DNA of 64,000 bases from VFKI01 sp964647825 (GTDB lineage Bacteria; Pseudomonadota; Gammaproteobacteria; DSM-16500): the NCBI GenBank assembly GCA_964647825.1, contig CAZYJL010000003.1, forward strand, positions 124,001-188,000. Direction: 5' to 3'. A program made the translations under genes and the position numbers. Positions 52,347 to 61,450 of this stretch are shown here, in pieces; the stretch's first letter is position 1; every line of letters starts with the position of its first letter. The notes beneath the pieces are model-generated. The model made no database searches. It was not told where the DNA came from and saw only the letters and a list, made by a program, of their open reading frames with translations.

Positions 52347-53621
52347 TTAACCACTCTCCGCTATTAAATGCATTGGATTAGAAATAGAACTGGATCCCAC
52401 TTGTGTTGCAAGAAATTTTTCTGTGATGCATTTTGCCAATTCACACGCTAAATTTTCTTTTAATTGCAAGGGAAAATCGATTGCTTCACCTTGCCGCGTC
52501 AACACCGTGACAGCATTCTGTGCTTGATCAAACCCAAGCTGCACGCCCACACGATTGGCAATCATCATATCCACATTTTTTGTGCGTAATTTTTTTTGTG
52601 CATGCACTAACACATTTTCTGTCTCCGCGGCAAAACCCACAACAAATGGACGCGATGATAATTGCGCCACTTCTGCCAAAATATCGGGATTACGCACACA
52701 ACTAAACGTCATTTCTGCTGCATTTTTTGGTATTTTTTGTGGCGAAGAGACCGTAGGACGATAATCCGCCACCGCCGCGACACTCACAAAAATCGCGTGA
52801 TTTGCCACGTGTTGTTGCACCGCTTGCTGCATCTCATGCGCACTCGTGACGCGCACACAGCTGACATTGGCAGGATCTGGCAACGCTGTCGGACCCGATA
52901 TTAATGTCACCCGCGCACCCAAAGCAGCAAATGCGGCAGCCATGGCATACCCCATTTTTCCTGAACTGGCATTTGATAAATAACGCACAGGATCGATATA
53001 TTCACGCGTCGGACCGGCGGTTAATAACACAGCATAACTCACCAAAGGACCGGGTGAAAAAAAATCACGTAAAAGCGCGACAATGTCTGATGGTTCCAGC
53101 ATGCGTCCCAACCCAATCTCACCACAGGCTTGTGAACCGGCCGCCGGCCCCCATAATTTGACCCCACGCGCAGCCAATTGCTGACAATGCAGTTGGGTTT
53201 GCGGATGTTCCCACATCACTTGATTCATAGCAGGTACAACACACACTGGCGCACGTGAAGCTAATAACACCGCGCCAAGCAAATCATCCGCGCGACCTTG
53301 TGCGATGCGTGCTAGACAATCAGCCGTCGCAGGCGCCACCACAATCACGTCCGCCCAGCGTGCCAAAGCAATATGACCCATCCCTGCTTCCGCTGTCGCG
53401 TCACACAATGCCATATGCACCGGTTGACCAGACACTGCCTGAAACGTCAGTGGTGTGACAAACTGCGCTGCACTGGCCGTCAAAATCACGCGCACAATAG
53501 CTCCTGCTTCGCGCATACGACGCACGAGCTCCGCACTTTTATACGCAGCAATCCCGCCTGTCACACCCAGTACAATGTGTTTACCTTGCAAACCTTCCAC
53601 ATGCACTCCATCATGCCCCAC
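52347..53621 (-). CDS. coaBC: Bifunctional phosphopantothenoylcysteine decarboxylase/synthase
   Basis: Two steps of coenzyme A synthesis. The flavin-binding CoaC half has VLGVTGGIAAYKSAELVRR near residue 17 and VVPAMNQVMWEHP near 133. The CoaB half has YLSNASSGKMGYAMA near 214 and FVGFAAETEN near 345. The length is 424 residues. The listed start is GTG and the first 10-14 residues are uncertain; the start could lie nearer LQGKHIVLG. It is the first gene of the coaBC-dut-phosphomannomutase operon. Confidence 0.94.
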   Translation of the reverse strand: MGHDGVHVEGLQGKHIVLGVTGGIAAYKSAELVRRMREAGAIVRVILTASAAQFVTPLTFQAVSGQPVHMALCDATAEAGMGHIALARWADVIVVAPATADCLARIAQGRADDLLGAVLLASRAPVCVVPAMNQVMWEHPQTQLHCQQLAARGVKLWGPAAGSQACGEIGLGRMLEPSDIVALLRDFFSPGPLVSYAVLLTAGPTREYIDPVRYLSNASSGKMGYAMAAAFAALGARVTLISGPTALPDPANVSCVRVTSAHEMQQAVQQHVANHAIFVSVAAVADYRPTVSSPQKIPKNAAEMTFSCVRNPDILAEVAQLSSRPFVVGFAAETENVLVHAQKKLRTKNVDMMIANRVGVQLGFDQAQNAVTVLTRQGEAIDFPLQLKENLACELAKCITEKFLATQVGSSSISNPMHLIAESG

Positions 53622-53693
53622 CTAAGGCGACACACCTTATCACTCCACCTAAAAACTGACAACGGCGTGTGCAATTGCCCGATATCTCACATG

Positions 53694-53780
53694 TGTCTCA
53701 CAGGCTTTCTTCATCCAACTAATTGATTATATTCATAAAAAAGATATTTTTCTAACCTGTTGATTACATTATTAATTTTT
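53694..53780. repeat. 85-bp AT-rich dispersed repeat, copy 2
   Basis: It aligns with 25774-25860 over the whole length, including TGTCTCA, AACTAATTGATTATATT and CTGTTGATTACATTA. It lies between coaBC (start at 53621) and the effector-like gene (stop at 53836). Confidence 0.65.
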
Positions 53781-53835
53781 ATCTTATAACTATATCTTAT
53801 TGATTTTATTATATAATTTAATCAGCCTGCCAAAC

Positions 53836-56479
53836 TTATGATACAGACGACATAGACGTGTGCCCTAGCCTTGAACCCTTATCAACAAGAATAGAGTCAA
53901 CTGTCTGAATTGGTAATGAAGGCGTGATTGGCCCTTCTCTTCTACTAAAAAAACCTACCGTTTTTGTTGTTACTAGTGATTTTGTTGTTACTAGTGATAT
54001 TTCTGATCCTTTTTCTGATCCTTTTTCTGATTCTTTTTCTGATTCTTTTTCTGAGAGAATAGCAGATAACATCGCTTCCAACGCGCCCTGCTGTTCTGCT
54101 GACGCATCTTGGCCTATCGCTTTTACTGTTTTTTTCAATAGTTTTGTAATTTTTTGCGCCGCAGGTGATAACCACTTGCTAAATTTTTTCCCGACATCCC
54201 CTAATTTCACCACGGCGACATCACCTGAACTGACCATCGCATGATGACCATGTCCAACTTCCGTTAATTGCGTTTTCATCTCTTGTTCTAACTCAGCACC
54301 GCTTAACAAAGGCATGAGCTGCGTGGGTTTTTCAGAACTTGCTAATTTATCGCACTGTTGACAGGCATCAAACGTCATCGCACTTTTTGCTGCATTCACA
54401 ACAGCTGTCCGATCACGTGCACTCTTACAACCCGTCAGCATTAATCCTTTATGTCCCATCGTTAATTGTTCCAACGCGGCTTTTTCAATTTCACGACTGG
54501 GTTGCTTTCGCACATTTAATTGAATATACGAAGCAACTCTACCCAACATATCCATCGTCATGGCCATAAACGAAAGTGGCGGAATGGCAACCGCGACGTA
54601 AGAAGTCATGAATTCTTTCGTTGTACGATACCAACGTGCCAAATACGATTCATGATTTAATTGACGCAATTGATACGCACTCGACATTTTAATCGCTAAT
54701 GCTGTCTGGACTTCTTGATTTAAACTTTTGTACTCACCACGCACTAATTTTTGCTGAATTTTTGCTATATTTTTTAACTCTTCCGCTGTCAACGCAGTAA
54801 CACCCAATACTGATGCATTATCACTTTTTAAATAATTTGCAAATGTCCGCAATGCAGATCGATCTTCCCAATCTTTTATTTCATTATGCAAAGCAAACAA
54901 TTCATCTGCCGCAGAACGGATAATTTCTTCTGTACCATCGATATCTTGTGATCGCACCAGCGAAACCGGCGCTAATTTATTTACCGAATGATTGACATTA
55001 GCAATCGTCAAATGCACTTTCGGATTTTCATTATTCACAAGAAGTGCTTCTAATTCGTTTTCTGTAATTTGATCCAACGCTGCATTTAATTCTTCTAAAT
55101 AACGGCCATTATTATCTTCTTGTGCATGATATTGATCGATTATCAGCGGCGATAACAATGTTTGATACACGACGGGAAATTCAATCATCTTATCAACTGG
55201 ATATTTTTGATAAAGCACAGCATATTTTTCTAAGTAATCTTTAACTTGATTTGGCAAAACATCTTTTAAGATTGCTAAAATGGTTTGCTTGGCTGCTGCA
55301 ATACGTTCTTCACGTTGACGTACTTTAAAAGGCACGGCAATACCTAAACGCACACTGGTTTGCGTCAACAATGTCTCAGGTTTTGATTCGGCATTTTGCT
55401 TCGAAACTATTATAGTCTCTTTTTTTGCATTCGCCGCCCAAGGCACCCAACGCGCGGCTGGACTGGCAGGCTTCGCATTATTAATTATCTTCTCTTTATT
55501 TTTTTCGAAAAATCGTTGCAGCCATGATTTTTTATTTTCTTTTTCTACCGTTTTTTCATTTTTACGATCCGCATCGAGAAACCATTTTTCTTCAAAAAAA
55601 TCTTTTTGTACTAACTTTGCTTCTGATTTTTCTTCTGATTTTATATATAAAACTGATGAAATAGCATATTCAATTTGACACGATTCAGTTTGCTGAATAA
55701 GCGCATACTTAACTCCNNNNNNNNNNNNNNNNNNNNNNNNNNNNNNNNNNNNNNNNNNNNNNNNNNNNNNNNNNNNNNNNNNNNNNNNNNNNNNNNNNNN
55801 NNNNNNNNNNNNNNNNACTTTTGTCTTCTTCACTTTTGTCTTCTTCACTTTTGTCTTCTTCACTTTTGTCTTCTTCACTTTTGTCTACTGTTTTTGTTTT
55901 ATCTGGACAATAAGTTGTTGCCACTATCTCAGGTGGGTCTAACATCAATACACACTCACGCGCTTGGCATAGTGTTTGATGTGTGATTTCTAATTCTTTA
56001 CAAATTTTCGTTTCAAATGCCAGCATCCAGTTGGCATGTTGCTCCAGCACTTCTTCATTAATTTCATCAAGATCTTTTAACTTTGCCATCATTTTAATTA
56101 AAACATGGCGTGCAGATTTTTTTAACTCAGTGAGTTTACTTTTTAACAACCCTTTATTTGCATCATCAAGATTCTCAACATACAACATCGCTGCACGCAC
56201 ATAATTGATTAATGCAATTGGCGCTTCATACATAGAAACAGGGAAAATCGGATTTCTTTTCTCTTCCGAAGAAACAAAATACAATCGAGTGTAATCCTTA
56301 GATTCGCTAACACCAGCCGATTCTCTAGAATTCGATTTACGATTACTTTCATGATCACGAATCTGGCGAATTTGCTCAACAGAAAAAACATGCGCAATCT
56401 TTGTATCTGGATTAAGCATGATGTCTTGCTGCTTTGCGATGACCACACACTCATCACTTGTTTTCGATTCTGCGACCAT
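53836..56479 (-). CDS. Effector candidate with CX5R phosphoinositide-phosphatase motif, split by assembly gap
   Basis: I read two open frames on either side of the 100-N gap as one gene, because a Glu/Asp/Lys/Ser repeat runs into the gap and no stop or start separates the halves. The start at 56479 has GAGGTGA upstream. The C-terminal half contains LTGCKSARDRTAVV (codons at 54406-54429 for CKSARDRT). This is a CX5R active-site loop nearly identical to the CKSAKDRT/CKSGKDRT loop of INPP4 and of the bacterial effectors SopB, IpgD and SidF. The tail has SEKESEKGSEKG and SLVTTK repeats. There is no signal peptide. A phosphoinositide phosphatase secreted by Dot/Icm is a reasonable inference; total length is unknown. 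Confidence 0.65.
55717..55816. other. Assembly gap (100 N)
   Basis: Exactly 100 undetermined bases, a conventional placeholder length. The two flanking coding frames differ in phase across it, so the true length is not 100 (or differs by a non-multiple of three). It lies in a short tandem repeat, the likely cause of the assembly break. Confidence 0.98.
55817..55880. repeat. 15-bp coding tandem repeat (Glu-Glu-Asp-Lys-Ser)
   Basis: Four units of ACTTTTGTCTTCTTC plus a partial unit run up to the gap. On the minus strand each encodes EEDKS. The copy number is probably larger and hidden in the gap. Confidence 0.9.
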
Positions 56480-56845
56480 TCAATCACCTCATTAGGCACG
56501 ACGCCTTATACAGTATTTACCTGAAACTTTAATAAAAAAATAGCCTCTAGGTTGAATAATAATAAATATTTTTTACTGTATATGTCTAAAAAATAATCCA
56601 ATAGTGCGCTTTTTTTAGGCAAAAAACAATGGCAATGATTAAATAATCAGCCATGACAACGATCCCACAGCTTTTTTTTGATAATTTCTCTATATTTATC
56701 AACATAATAGAAATGATTTGGTCAACTATATTGCGTGCAAAATGAACACTAGCACTCGCTCAAAATTCAGGTAGAATACGCGGTCCGCCTTGCTGGTCGC
56801 GGCAAGGTTCACATAACGGTTTTTTTATATTTTTGGAGAAACAAC
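56480..56845. other. Divergent intergenic region upstream of rplY
   Basis: These 366 bases hold no gene. They carry the promoters of the phosphatase-like gene (leftward) and rplY (rightward). GCGGTCCGCCTTGCTGGTCG with CGGCAAGG near 56780-56807 can form a hairpin in the rplY leader. TAGAAT at 56772-56777 may be its -10 box, without a clear -35. Confidence 0.45.
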
Positions 56846-57556
56846 ATGTCCGCATTCCAATTTTCATTGGAAGCTGAAACGCGCGAAACGCTGGGGAAAG
56901 GTGCGAGCCGCCGCCTGCGTCATGCGAATCGGGTTCCTGCCATTATTTACGGTGCCGGTGAAGCGCCTGCTGCCATCACCCTCGAACACAATAAAATCAT
57001 GCATGCGTTATCCCATGAAGCTTTTTACTCTCACATCCTTGATTTAAAAACAGCGGATCGTATTGAAAAAGTCATTCTCAAAGCAGTGCAACGGCATCCT
57101 GCAAAACCTCGCATTCTGCATGTGGATTTTCAACGTGTGCGCGCAGATCAAAAAATTCATATGCACGTTCCTTTGCATTTCAAAGGGGAAGACGTGGCGC
57201 CGGGCGTTAAAGCAGGCGGTATTTTCTCTCATTTAATGGCAGATGTTGAAATCACTTGCTTACCAGGCGACTTACCTGAGTTCATTGAAGTCGATGTGTC
57301 TAGCATGGCATTAGACGACACCCTGCATTTATCAGACATTAAACTACCCAAAGGCGTCGTATTAGTGGCGTTTGCACATGGCGTGGAAGGTCACGATCAC
57401 CCTGTCATCAGCATCCACGTGCCGAAAATCATTGAAGAAGAAGCACCTGTGGTGGAAGCTGCCGCAGAAGGCGAAGCAACTGACGCAGCGTCAGGTGATG
57501 CTACCAACGCGACTGATGCGACTAAATCAGAAAGCGATAAAGAAAAAGATAAATAA
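56846..57556 (+). CDS. rplY: Ribosomal protein L25 (CTC form)
   Basis: Binds 5S rRNA. The N-terminal L25 domain (LEAETRETLGKGASRRLRHANRVPAIIYG) is followed by the CTC-type C-terminal beta domain (HVPLHFKGEDVAPGVKAGGI). It ends in an acidic Glu/Ala/Asp tail of about 45 residues. At 236 residues it is the long CTC form, not the 94-residue E. coli type. TTGGAG precedes the ATG. The neighbours pth and ychF follow, the common rplY-pth-ychF order. Confidence 0.95.
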   Translation: MSAFQFSLEAETRETLGKGASRRLRHANRVPAIIYGAGEAPAAITLEHNKIMHALSHEAFYSHILDLKTADRIEKVILKAVQRHPAKPRILHVDFQRVRADQKIHMHVPLHFKGEDVAPGVKAGGIFSHLMADVEITCLPGDLPEFIEVDVSSMALDDTLHLSDIKLPKGVVLVAFAHGVEGHDHPVISIHVPKIIEEEAPVVEAAAEGEATDAASGDATNATDATKSESDKEKDK

Positions 57557-57573
57557 GCACGCAAGAAGATCGA

Positions 57574-57606
57574 TTCATTCATTTTGTCATACCGCAGTTC
57601 ATCCGC
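57574..57606. repeat. TGTCATNCCGCG-family palindrome, minimal copy 6
   Basis: TTGTCATACCGC pairs with GCGGTATGACAA around a nine-base loop (AGTTCATCC). It is the smallest copy in the window, 18 bases after the rplY stop, and could act as a terminator or mRNA-end hairpin. Confidence 0.75.
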
Positions 57607-57778
57607 GGTATGACAAGAAGAACAGAATGACTGAAATAAAATCGACAGTGAACACCAGTCAGCATGCCTGTCTGGCTTTGTATGCTAACCAGTCGCTCAA
57701 AGACAGTACCGTTACCTCACTGCCTTCACTGAAAACAGGATCATTTTAACGCTTATCAACATGGAGTGATTTTTTCTC

Positions 57779-58384
57779 TTGTCACTATCATCCGGAATTC
57801 GTTTGATCGTCGGTCTTGGCAATCCGGGACCTGACTATGCGGCTACCCGACACAATGCTGGCGCGTGGTTTGTCGAAGCACTTGCGCAAGATAATCAGTG
57901 TAGTTTAAAACGTGAAACACGTTTTCACGGATTAACCGGCACCATCAATCAAACATCAACCAAACTACATTTACTCATTCCACAAACGTTTATGAATCTT
58001 TCAGGCCAGGCGGTGATGGCACTTGCAAAGTATTATGCGATTCCGCCCGAACAGATTTTAGTTGCGCACGATGATTTAGATCTGGCTGTCGGTGATATTC
58101 GTTTAAAATTTGATGGCGGCCACGGCGGGCATAATGGCTTGCGCGATATCATGCGTCATGCTGGTACACAAAAATTTCATCGTTTACGCATTGGGATTGG
58201 TCATCCCGGAAAATCAGAAAATAAAAAAGACGTAACGGATTATGTCCTAAAACCACCCAAAAAAGCTGAACGAGAATTAATCGATCACGTATTACATCAA
58301 GCGCATGCTGTTTTACCTTTATTAATTCAAGGGCATTATCAACAAGCAATGCAAGTTTTACATACGATAGAAGACAAAAAATAG
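57779..58384 (+). CDS. pth: Peptidyl-tRNA hydrolase
   Basis: Releases tRNA from prematurely freed peptidyl-tRNA. Key motifs are IVGLGNPGPDYAATRHNAGAWFVE (catalytic His in RHN), PQTFMNLSGQAV and VAHDDLDLAVGDIRLKFDGGHGGHNGLRD. At 201 residues it has the normal length. No ATG is available near the expected start. The TTG at 57779 with GGAGTGA about ten bases upstream is the best candidate. Confidence 0.95.
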   Translation: MSLSSGIRLIVGLGNPGPDYAATRHNAGAWFVEALAQDNQCSLKRETRFHGLTGTINQTSTKLHLLIPQTFMNLSGQAVMALAKYYAIPPEQILVAHDDLDLAVGDIRLKFDGGHGGHNGLRDIMRHAGTQKFHRLRIGIGHPGKSENKKDVTDYVLKPPKKAERELIDHVLHQAHAVLPLLIQGHYQQAMQVLHTIEDKK

Positions 58385-58446
58385 CAAAGCCCTGTTTTTA
58401 TTTTTGTTGTCTTCATTTATTTATTTTATATAAGAGATAAGAAACT

Positions 58447-59538
58447 ATGGGAATCAAATGCGGCATTGTGGGCTTACCGAACGTTGGCAAATCAACATTA
58501 TTTAACTGCCTCACGAAAGCAGGTGTCGAAGCATCGAATTATCCATTTTGTACCATTGAACCAAACGTTGGCGTGGTTCCTGTGCCCGATCCACGACTTG
58601 CGCAATTAGCAAAAATTGTCAACCCGCAACGCATTTTACCGGCTGCGATGGAATTTGTAGATATTGCGGGCTTAGTGAAAGGCGCCTCACAAGGAGAAGG
58701 CTTAGGAAATCGTTTTCTGGCGAATATTCGCGAAACTGACGCGATTGCTCACGTGGTACGCTGTTTTGAAAATGATGATATTGTGCATGTTGCCGGAAAA
58801 ATTTCGCCCGCCAATGATATCGAAGTGATTCATACAGAACTTGCGCTGGCTGATTTAGAATCCGTTGGTAAAATTATTCAACGCTTACAAAAACAAGCCA
58901 AAAGTGGTGATAAATCCACACAAATAGGCATTGCATTATTAGAACGCGTGCAACAACAATTAAATCAAGGACAACCAATTCGCGCGCTGGATCTCACACC
59001 TGATGAAAAAAATTATTTAAAGCCTTTCCAATTTTTAACACAAAAACCCACGCTCTATATTGCGAATGTCGCTGAAAACGGTTTTGACAATAATCCATGG
59101 CTCGATGCAGTGAAAAAAATTGCCGCGAATGAAAATGCGAGTGTCGTGGCTGTCTGTGCTGCTATTGAAGCAGAAATTGCTGAACTCGACGATGACGAAA
59201 AAATAGAATTTTTAGCAGAACTTAATTTAACAGAACCAGGCCTTGACCGTGTGATCCACGCGGGTTATCAATTGCTTGATCTCGAAACGTATTTTACTGC
59301 AGGGGAAAAAGAAGTTCGCGCATGGACGATTCGTCGACACTCTACCGCACCCGTCGCAGCAGGTGCGATTCATTCCGATTTTGAAAAAGGCTTTATTCGC
59401 GCTGAAGTCATTAGCTTTGCCGATTATATTACATATCAGGGCGAAGCCGGGGCAAAAGACGCGGGCAAATGGCGGCTCGAAGGCAAAGAATACATTGTGC
59501 AAGATGGCGATGTGATTCATTTTCGATTTAATGTATAA
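58447..59538 (+). CDS. ychF: Ribosome-binding ATPase YchF
   Basis: Obg-family ATPase. The P-loop is GLPNVGKSTLF at residues 8-18, the switch region FCTIEPNVGVVPVPD follows, then DIAGLVKGASQGEGLGNRFL. The altered G4 motif NVAE (IANVAENG), which favours ATP over GTP, is present, and a TGS domain forms the C-terminus (KEYIVQDGDVIHFRFNV). At 363 residues it is full length. Confidence 0.96.
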   Translation: MGIKCGIVGLPNVGKSTLFNCLTKAGVEASNYPFCTIEPNVGVVPVPDPRLAQLAKIVNPQRILPAAMEFVDIAGLVKGASQGEGLGNRFLANIRETDAIAHVVRCFENDDIVHVAGKISPANDIEVIHTELALADLESVGKIIQRLQKQAKSGDKSTQIGIALLERVQQQLNQGQPIRALDLTPDEKNYLKPFQFLTQKPTLYIANVAENGFDNNPWLDAVKKIAANENASVVAVCAAIEAEIAELDDDEKIEFLAELNLTEPGLDRVIHAGYQLLDLETYFTAGEKEVRAWTIRRHSTAPVAAGAIHSDFEKGFIRAEVISFADYITYQGEAGAKDAGKWRLEGKEYIVQDGDVIHFRFNV

Positions 59539-59571
59539 TTTTTTTTAAAATACTTAACAAATTTTATCTAA

Positions 59572-60558
59572 ATGTATACTCGAGAAAAGAAGAAGGCCAT
59601 TGAACCAGCCAATCATTGCAATCCTTATGTCATTTTAAAAGAGAAGCATCTGATTGATATAACGGATGGGCAAACGCCGTTACATCGCTGCACTTCTTGC
59701 ATTGAAATTACGGCGCTTGAAAATCAATACAGCGAGACATTACTCACACATATGGCGCGCACACCTGACACTTATGGCTGTCTCCCAATTCATTATCTAT
59801 CTAAAGATGAACTCTCAGAAGCCAAAAATAAAATATTCAAATACACCACGGCTAGACCAGAAACCAAACCCATTAAAGAATTAATTGATATTGAAAAAGA
59901 ACTCAAAAAATATTCCTTTGCTAAAAAAAAATTAAAAAACAACTTAGAAATAGCATACAAAGCAATTAATTTTGTCCGCAGCCAAATCGATTTTTCTTCA
60001 TCGCACCCAGATACGAATGACCTAACCGAAGACGAACAGAAAAAACTTAATTTAAAAATAAAAAAGATTCGAGAAGAAAAAATATACGAATCCAAAATTA
60101 ACAAAAAGTGTCTAAAAGAGAGAATAGCGAATTGCTCAGAATATACCTCTCTATGTCAAAAAATTATTTACAACACAGGCTATCACTTCTCTCTGAATGT
60201 TTATCGAATAATAAACGGTGATCATACTTTTTTAGTACTCAGCGAAGGGAAAAACGCTGTGGTATGTGATGGTTGGACGGGCACAGCTTACCCCATGTAC
60301 AATATCACTGAAAAACTATTTACTCACAGTACAATTCGACATAGCCAAGGTAAAAAATATTTTAATATTACTGCGGCATTTGTGCCAGAATTCCATGAAA
60401 TTGAAAAAATTACAGATCGCTCGATTCCTTCCAGAAAAAGCGCTGTGCCGTCTAAAATAATAAGTTTTTTCTTCCCTCCTAAAACACATCCCATTCCAAA
60501 TGTAATAGAAAAAGATACAGACGATGAAAAAGAGAATTCGTTCACACTCATCTTGTAA
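59572..60558 (+). CDS. Ankyrin-like / cysteine-protease-like effector candidate
   Basis: A 328-residue protein with no signal peptide. Residues 28-82 resemble two degenerate ankyrin units (DITDGQTPLHRC and TPDTYGCLPIHYL). A Lys-rich coiled coil spans about 105-180. The C-terminal part shows a possible Cys-His-Asp triad: C188 in IANCSEYTSLC, H218 in NGDHTFLVLSEG and D233 in AVVCDGWTGTAYP. This spacing and the xDxWxGxxYP ending recall transglutaminase/papain-fold deamidases and proteases found in effectors. It has a weak ribosome site and lies alone between ychF and rlmB with a MITE remnant after it. The motifs are seen; the function is inferred. Confidence 0.6.
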   Translation: MYTREKKKAIEPANHCNPYVILKEKHLIDITDGQTPLHRCTSCIEITALENQYSETLLTHMARTPDTYGCLPIHYLSKDELSEAKNKIFKYTTARPETKPIKELIDIEKELKKYSFAKKKLKNNLEIAYKAINFVRSQIDFSSSHPDTNDLTEDEQKKLNLKIKKIREEKIYESKINKKCLKERIANCSEYTSLCQKIIYNTGYHFSLNVYRIINGDHTFLVLSEGKNAVVCDGWTGTAYPMYNITEKLFTHSTIRHSQGKKYFNITAAFVPEFHEIEKITDRSIPSRKSAVPSKIISFFFPPKTHPIPNVIEKDTDDEKENSFTLIL

Positions 60559-60605
60559 AATAAAAATTCATTCTAACAATTCATTTTTTATTTTAAGGGA
60601 GAGAA

Positions 60606-60671
60606 ATCATAATCAGGAAGAGCATATTTAATATTGAAATAATTTAAAATAATCAATTGTCAACAAACCCT
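60606..60671. mobile_element. MITE-like element, decayed right half
   Basis: ATAATCAGGAAGAGCATATT, then ATTGAAAT and AATCAATTGTCAACAAACCCT correspond to the centre and right end of copies A and B, with several substitutions and the left arm missing. It lies 12 bases beyond the rlmB stop. Confidence 0.75.
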
Positions 60672-60682
60672 AACCAAACAAA

Positions 60683-61432
60683 TTATTTCACCGATAAAAT
60701 CCGCTGCCGCACGACTTCAAATAAACACACACCCGCTGCCACCGAGACATTCAAACTCGACACCGACCCTTGTAATGGAATTTTCAACAACCCATCACAC
60801 AGCTCACGCGTTAAACGTCGTAAACCACTGCCTTCTGCCCCTAAAACCAATGCAACTGGGCCTGTGAATGTCTCCGCATACAACGATTTTTCCGCTTCGC
60901 CCGCCGCGCCATATAGCCAAACACCCTTTTCTTTTAAAAGCGTTAACGTGCGCGCCAAATTCGTCACTTGAATAAATGGCACGGTCTCCGCTGCACCCGA
61001 GGCGACTTTAATTGCCGTTTCACTCAAGCCTGCCGCACGATCCTTGGGTGCAATCACTGCAGTCACACCCGCCGCATCCGCTGTGCGTAAACACGCACCT
61101 AAATTATGCGGATCAGTCACGCCATCTAATATTAAAAAAAATGGCGGCGTCACTACTGTATCCAGCAATGTCAGTAAATCATTTTCCGTATACTGCTGCG
61201 CAGGCGAACATAATGCGATCACTCCTTGATGCGTTGCAGATTGACTCAAACGATCCAATTTTTCTCGCGTGACCATTTCAATTGGTATATCAGCCGCTTT
61301 TGCCAACGCTAACAAAACACGCATACGCTGATCTTGTCGCTCAGACGCTACCCACAATTGACTCACTCGCTGTGGTTGTTTTTGCAAAAGACTTTCGACA
61401 GCATGCAACCCATAAATCGTAATTTTTTTCAT
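60683..61432 (-). CDS. rlmB: 23S rRNA (guanosine2251-2'-O)-methyltransferase
   Basis: SpoU/TrmH-class methyltransferase of 249 residues. The N-terminal substrate domain starts IYGLHAVESLL. Motif 1 is FLILDGVTDPHNLGACLRTADAAG (near 102), motif 2 is LVLGAEGSGLRRL (near 198) and motif 3 is IPLQGSVSSLNVSVAAGVCLFE. It lies downstream of rnr on the same strand with an 18-base gap, the rnr-rlmB order seen in E. coli. Confidence 0.95.
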   Translation of the reverse strand: MKKITIYGLHAVESLLQKQPQRVSQLWVASERQDQRMRVLLALAKAADIPIEMVTREKLDRLSQSATHQGVIALCSPAQQYTENDLLTLLDTVVTPPFFLILDGVTDPHNLGACLRTADAAGVTAVIAPKDRAAGLSETAIKVASGAAETVPFIQVTNLARTLTLLKEKGVWLYGAAGEAEKSLYAETFTGPVALVLGAEGSGLRRLTRELCDGLLKIPLQGSVSSLNVSVAAGVCLFEVVRQRILSVK

Positions 61433-61450
61433 TTTTTATTCATGCTCACT

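Noticed and set aside
53836..56479. Two separate genes on either side of the N gap
   Set aside because: The acidic repeat runs into the gap and neither side shows a terminator or ribosome site; one gene with an unsized gap is simpler. Not excluded.
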